Assembly: GCA_965238045.1 (NCBI GenBank)
Contig: CBDEGU010000012.1
Coordinates: 2,542,001-2,606,000 of the forward strand
DNA length: 64,000 bases
Source of the DNA: CBDEGU01 sp965238045
GTDB taxonomy: Bacteria; Acidobacteriota; Terriglobia; Bryobacterales; UBA6623
Direction of reading: 5' to 3'
A program made the position numbers and the translations under genes. The notes under the pieces were generated by a model, which was not told the origin of the DNA, searched no databases, and saw only the letters and a list, made by a program, of their open reading frames with translations. This document shows, piece by piece, positions 61,987 through 64,000 of the stretch. How positions within the stretch are numbered: the first letter of the stretch is position 1; each line of letters starts with the position of its first letter.

Positions 61987-63039
61987 TCAGCATCCCGCCC
62001 AAACGCCGCCGACATTCAATCGGGGAGCCTGGTCGCTCACCGAAGCTTCGGGGAAGATCAGTTGATTGCCGAGCCCCTGGTGATTGCGTTCGAAATGATA
62101 ATGGGCGACGAACTCTTGGACCGCCCGGTCCAGCGATCGCTCTCCGAAAAGAATCATGCGATCCGAGCAGGATTCTTTGGGGTTGCGCACGAAGCGCTCG
62201 GCGTAGGCGCTCAGGTTCGGGGATCGTGCCGGTAGGCGGACGACACTCACTCCCGCCGCCGCCAGCGTCTCTTGAAACTCCTGCGTAAACAAGGGGTCCC
62301 GATCGTGGATCAGATACTTCTTGCCGACTAGAAAACCATCGCCGTCGTCGGTCAAGTTGCGAGCGATCTGAGTCATCCAAGCCCCATCGGGCTGGGTCGT
62401 AATCCCGGCGATCTCGACTCGACGGGTCGACAGCTCGATCACAAACAGCACCACGACTCGGACCAGACCGGAACGCGTCCACCCCTCGACGGTGAAGAAA
62501 TCCGCGGCAGCCAGAACCTCCCAGTGCATCTGCAAGAACTCCCGCCAAGTGGTCTTCTTCAAGCGCTCCGGTGCAAGCTCGATACCGTGCTGTTTGAGGA
62601 TGTTCGCGATCGTGCCGCGTGCGACCCGATGACCCAGATTGGCCAGCGCTCCCCGGATGCGGGTGTAGCCCCAATCGTGGTTCTCCGCCGCCATGCGGAC
62701 GACCAAGCTGCGGATCTGTTCCATCACACGAGGCCGTCCAGGGTTTCGTCGCTTGCTGCCGTCGTACTTGCGGGCAATGAGCTTGCGGTGCCAAGTCAGC
62801 AAGGTTTCCGGCGTCACGATCGAGGCCACATCATCGAGCACCCGGCGGCCCAGCTTCTTGGCCCGAACCGCCAAACGGCGGCGCTGCTCGTCGTTGAGTC
62901 GCAGCCGCTTGTTCCCCAGTTGCTCCCGCAGCACGCGGTTCTCTTCCTTGAGATAGTCGTTGATGTCCTGTTGCTGTTGGTTGATCCATCCCGCCAGAAC
63001 GATGAGAATGAACCGGAACGGGTCCAGAACCTGCTGCAT
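61987..63039 (-). CDS. rve-type DDE transposase
   Basis: About 350 residues from ATG 63039 (MQQVLDPFRFILIVLAGWIN). The N-terminal coiled/HTH segment (QDINDYLKEENRVLREQLGN, LNDEQRRRLAVRAKKLGRRV) is followed by an integrase core with VLAAADFFTVEGW (Asp), LIHDRDPLFTQEF (Asp) and SPNLSAYAERFVRNPKESC (Glu). GRPRVMEQIRSLVVRMAAEN is the conserved linker. The family is usually annotated only as integrase core domain protein; by motif it is closest to IS481/IS3. The frame is intact; an upstream in-frame extension to 63105 adds nothing typical. Confidence 0.88.
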   Translation of the reverse strand: MQQVLDPFRFILIVLAGWINQQQQDINDYLKEENRVLREQLGNKRLRLNDEQRRRLAVRAKKLGRRVLDDVASIVTPETLLTWHRKLIARKYDGSKRRNPGRPRVMEQIRSLVVRMAAENHDWGYTRIRGALANLGHRVARGTIANILKQHGIELAPERLKKTTWREFLQMHWEVLAAADFFTVEGWTRSGLVRVVVLFVIELSTRRVEIAGITTQPDGAWMTQIARNLTDDGDGFLVGKKYLIHDRDPLFTQEFQETLAAAGVSVVRLPARSPNLSAYAERFVRNPKESCSDRMILFGERSLDRAVQEFVAHYHFERNHQGLGNQLIFPEASVSDQAPRLNVGGVWAGC

Positions 63040-63142
63040 GGAGCGCAGGCTAGAACAGCAGCGGCCCCATTGAGCATCTCTCGCATGGACCATAACTCTC
63101 AACAACAGAACACGTTCGAGTTTTTGGACACTACGGGTTGTT

Positions 63143-63182
63143 GATCTGTGAGGCTTTGAACAGCTACAAAATTATCTACAGT
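63143..63182. repeat. 40-bp direct repeat, copy 1
   Basis: It begins GATCTGTGAGGCTTTGAACA and matches 63367-63406 with one mismatch. The pair flanks the tRNA-Pro fragment. Confidence 0.9.
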
Positions 63183-63228
63183 GGGTTTTCTGGAAGCAGG
63201 GAAATAGGCCGTAAGTAACTGAAAACAA

Positions 63229-63280
63229 TGGTCGGGGCGGAGGGATTTGAACCCCCGACTTCCTGCTCCCAAAACAGATG
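63229..63280 (-). pseudogene. 3' half of tRNA-Pro (TGG anticodon)
   Basis: On the minus strand the anticodon loop TTTGGGA with partial stem, the T arm GGGGGTTCAAATCCCTC and the acceptor end CGCCCCGACCA are clear. The 5' half (acceptor 5' strand and D arm) is missing; the sequence upstream cannot form a cloverleaf. A 3' tRNA half next to integrase debris is the usual scar of an integrated element (att site). Confidence 0.75.
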
Positions 63281-63366
63281 CCACCCTTAGGCCTTAAGTC
63301 CCTGTTTTCAAGTACTTATAATTCAATGACTTACCCGTAGCGTGTTGCAACCTGTTGAAATGTGTA

Positions 63367-63406
63367 GATCTGTGAGGCTTTGAACAGCTACAAAATTAAC
63401 TACAGT
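63367..63406. repeat. 40-bp direct repeat, copy 2
   Basis: Same as 63143-63182 except T to A in ATTATCTACAGT / ATTAACTACAGT. Spacing between copies is 224 bp. Confidence 0.9.
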
Positions 63407-63512
63407 CCCCTTCCAGCCTGGTGCGCCTTCTGTGGTTCGACTGCGACCCCATCCGCACTGAAATGCCGGCCAGATGAATGGCGGGCCGGCCTCGCAGTCT
63501 TCTCCGACCACC

Positions 63513-63713
63513 TCAATGTTTTCCAACGCAGACGGAATTTACGATAGGGACAGGGCCTGGAGCGAACCGATCTGAATCGTCTGCGACTCTCTCTAGAATG
63601 TGGAGTAGAGACGGGACGGCTTCGTCTCGGCGGGCCACTGCTTCTGTCACGGCGGCGCGTGCGAAGGCACCGTCGCTGTTTTCCATTTGCCGCAGTATTT
63701 CAGATATCTCCAT
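63513..63713 (-). pseudogene. N-terminal fragment of a DUF1186-type protein
   Basis: The peptide starts MEISEILRQMENSDGAFARA and continues AVPSLLHILERVADDSDRF, which resembles the start of DUF1186/HEAT-like proteins. Similarity ends after about 50 residues and the frame runs out in unrelated sequence. The body of the gene is absent. Confidence 0.6.
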
Positions 63714-64000
63714 GGTCGCGCTCGGCGAAGGGAGGCAGGTTCAACAGGTTGTCAAAGCGATAGTATCTTGGCACGGCACAGCCATTTGTCACAGCCATTT
63801 GTCAATAGCAATAGTGCGCCGCAGAAATGTGCTCGCGGATATGGGGTCACATCGGTTCCGTGCTGATCCCTCACGGCGGCAATCGGGCCGTTGATCGTCG
63901 TGGCATGATCCGCTTTCATCCCCTCGACGGGTGATCCTGGTGAGCGGTGACGGGTGGCGAACCCGGCGCTGGCCCGATGGCGTCGTCAGCACCCGCGCCA
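63714..64000. other. window edge without recognisable gene
   Basis: About 290 bp. Minus-strand frames are open toward the window edge (from 63789), but their peptide is Arg/Ser-rich without motifs, so I do not call a gene. Confidence 0.4.

Larger units (their letters stand above)
61764..63131. mobile_element. IS481/IS3-like insertion sequence (about 1.37 kb)
   Basis: 16-bp perfect terminal inverted repeats GTGTCCAAAAACTCGA (61764-61779) and its complement (63116-63131) bracket one transposase gene. No target duplication is evident. Its right end is repeated at 28014-28068 and possibly its left end at 49799-49818. Confidence 0.75.

Noticed and set aside
63789..63992. Minus-strand gene at the right edge
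   Set aside because: Arg/Ser-rich peptide without motif and no start context; cannot be told from chance.

Overview
The window is GC-rich bacterial chromosome whose gene content looks acidobacterial (Bryobacterales/Solibacter-like). The reasons are a YncE-propeller/phosphoesterase fusion, PD40 propellers, an S9 peptidase, TPR-TonB proteins, an FGE-AMIN fusion and a multihaem/molybdoenzyme membrane complex amid many insertion sequences. The lineage call is inference from memory of such genomes; no search was run.

Layout. 1-5.9 kb: housekeeping genes (phosphoesterase fusion, nadE, methyltransferase, aminotransferase). 6-11.1 kb: two REP-associated transposase copies (the second truncated) flanking a large gene for a winged-helix/PIN-nuclease/membrane protein that is cut in two by an IS630 element. 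11.3-19.3 kb: a tRNA-Glu followed by a compact island resembling a phage satellite: tyrosine integrase (itself split by an IS1-type element with two passenger genes), zinc-finger protein, divergent AlpA-like excisionase, primase parts, an iteron-like inverted repeat, and a lone P27-type terminase small subunit. 19.5-25.2 kb: damaged metabolic genes (EamA transporter, S9 peptidase, kinase fragment) with an intact MaoC protein and an amidohydrolase. 25.6-29.7 kb: IS91-type and IS3-type elements and debris. 30.8-48.5 kb: a mostly intact backbone (smc, PD40 protein, DUF72, NYN RNase, Fic, pyrE, acyl-CoA synthetase, FGE-AMIN, two TPR proteins, cytochrome c, thrS, FmdB-like). 48.7-49.8 kb: an IS5-type element.

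50-61.7 kb is a respiratory locus: a sensor kinase and NtrC-type sigma-54 regulator, followed by two paralogous membrane-anchored tetrahaem cytochromes built from repeated CxxCH...WNHxPxM units, a small multihaem cytochrome, a molybdopterin oxidoreductase, a four-cluster ferredoxin subunit and an NrfD-type membrane subunit. Together these would form a quinone-linked complex related to the complex iron-sulfur molybdoenzymes and alternative complex III. In this genome the locus is damaged: the regulator has one in-frame UGA, the molybdoenzyme has nonsense and frameshift lesions, and nrfD carries an IS1595 element with a perfect 8-bp target duplication. 61.7-64 kb holds another IS, a tRNA-Pro 3' half between 40-bp direct repeats, and a DUF1186 fragment.

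The outstanding points are the satellite-like island with its candidate origin, the winged-helix/PIN/membrane protein that can be rebuilt exactly by removing the IS630, and the WNHxPxM tetrahaem cytochrome pair. Ten or more genes are broken by IS insertion, short tandem duplication or point lesions. That indicates a genome under strong IS pressure, although some single-base lesions could be assembly errors.
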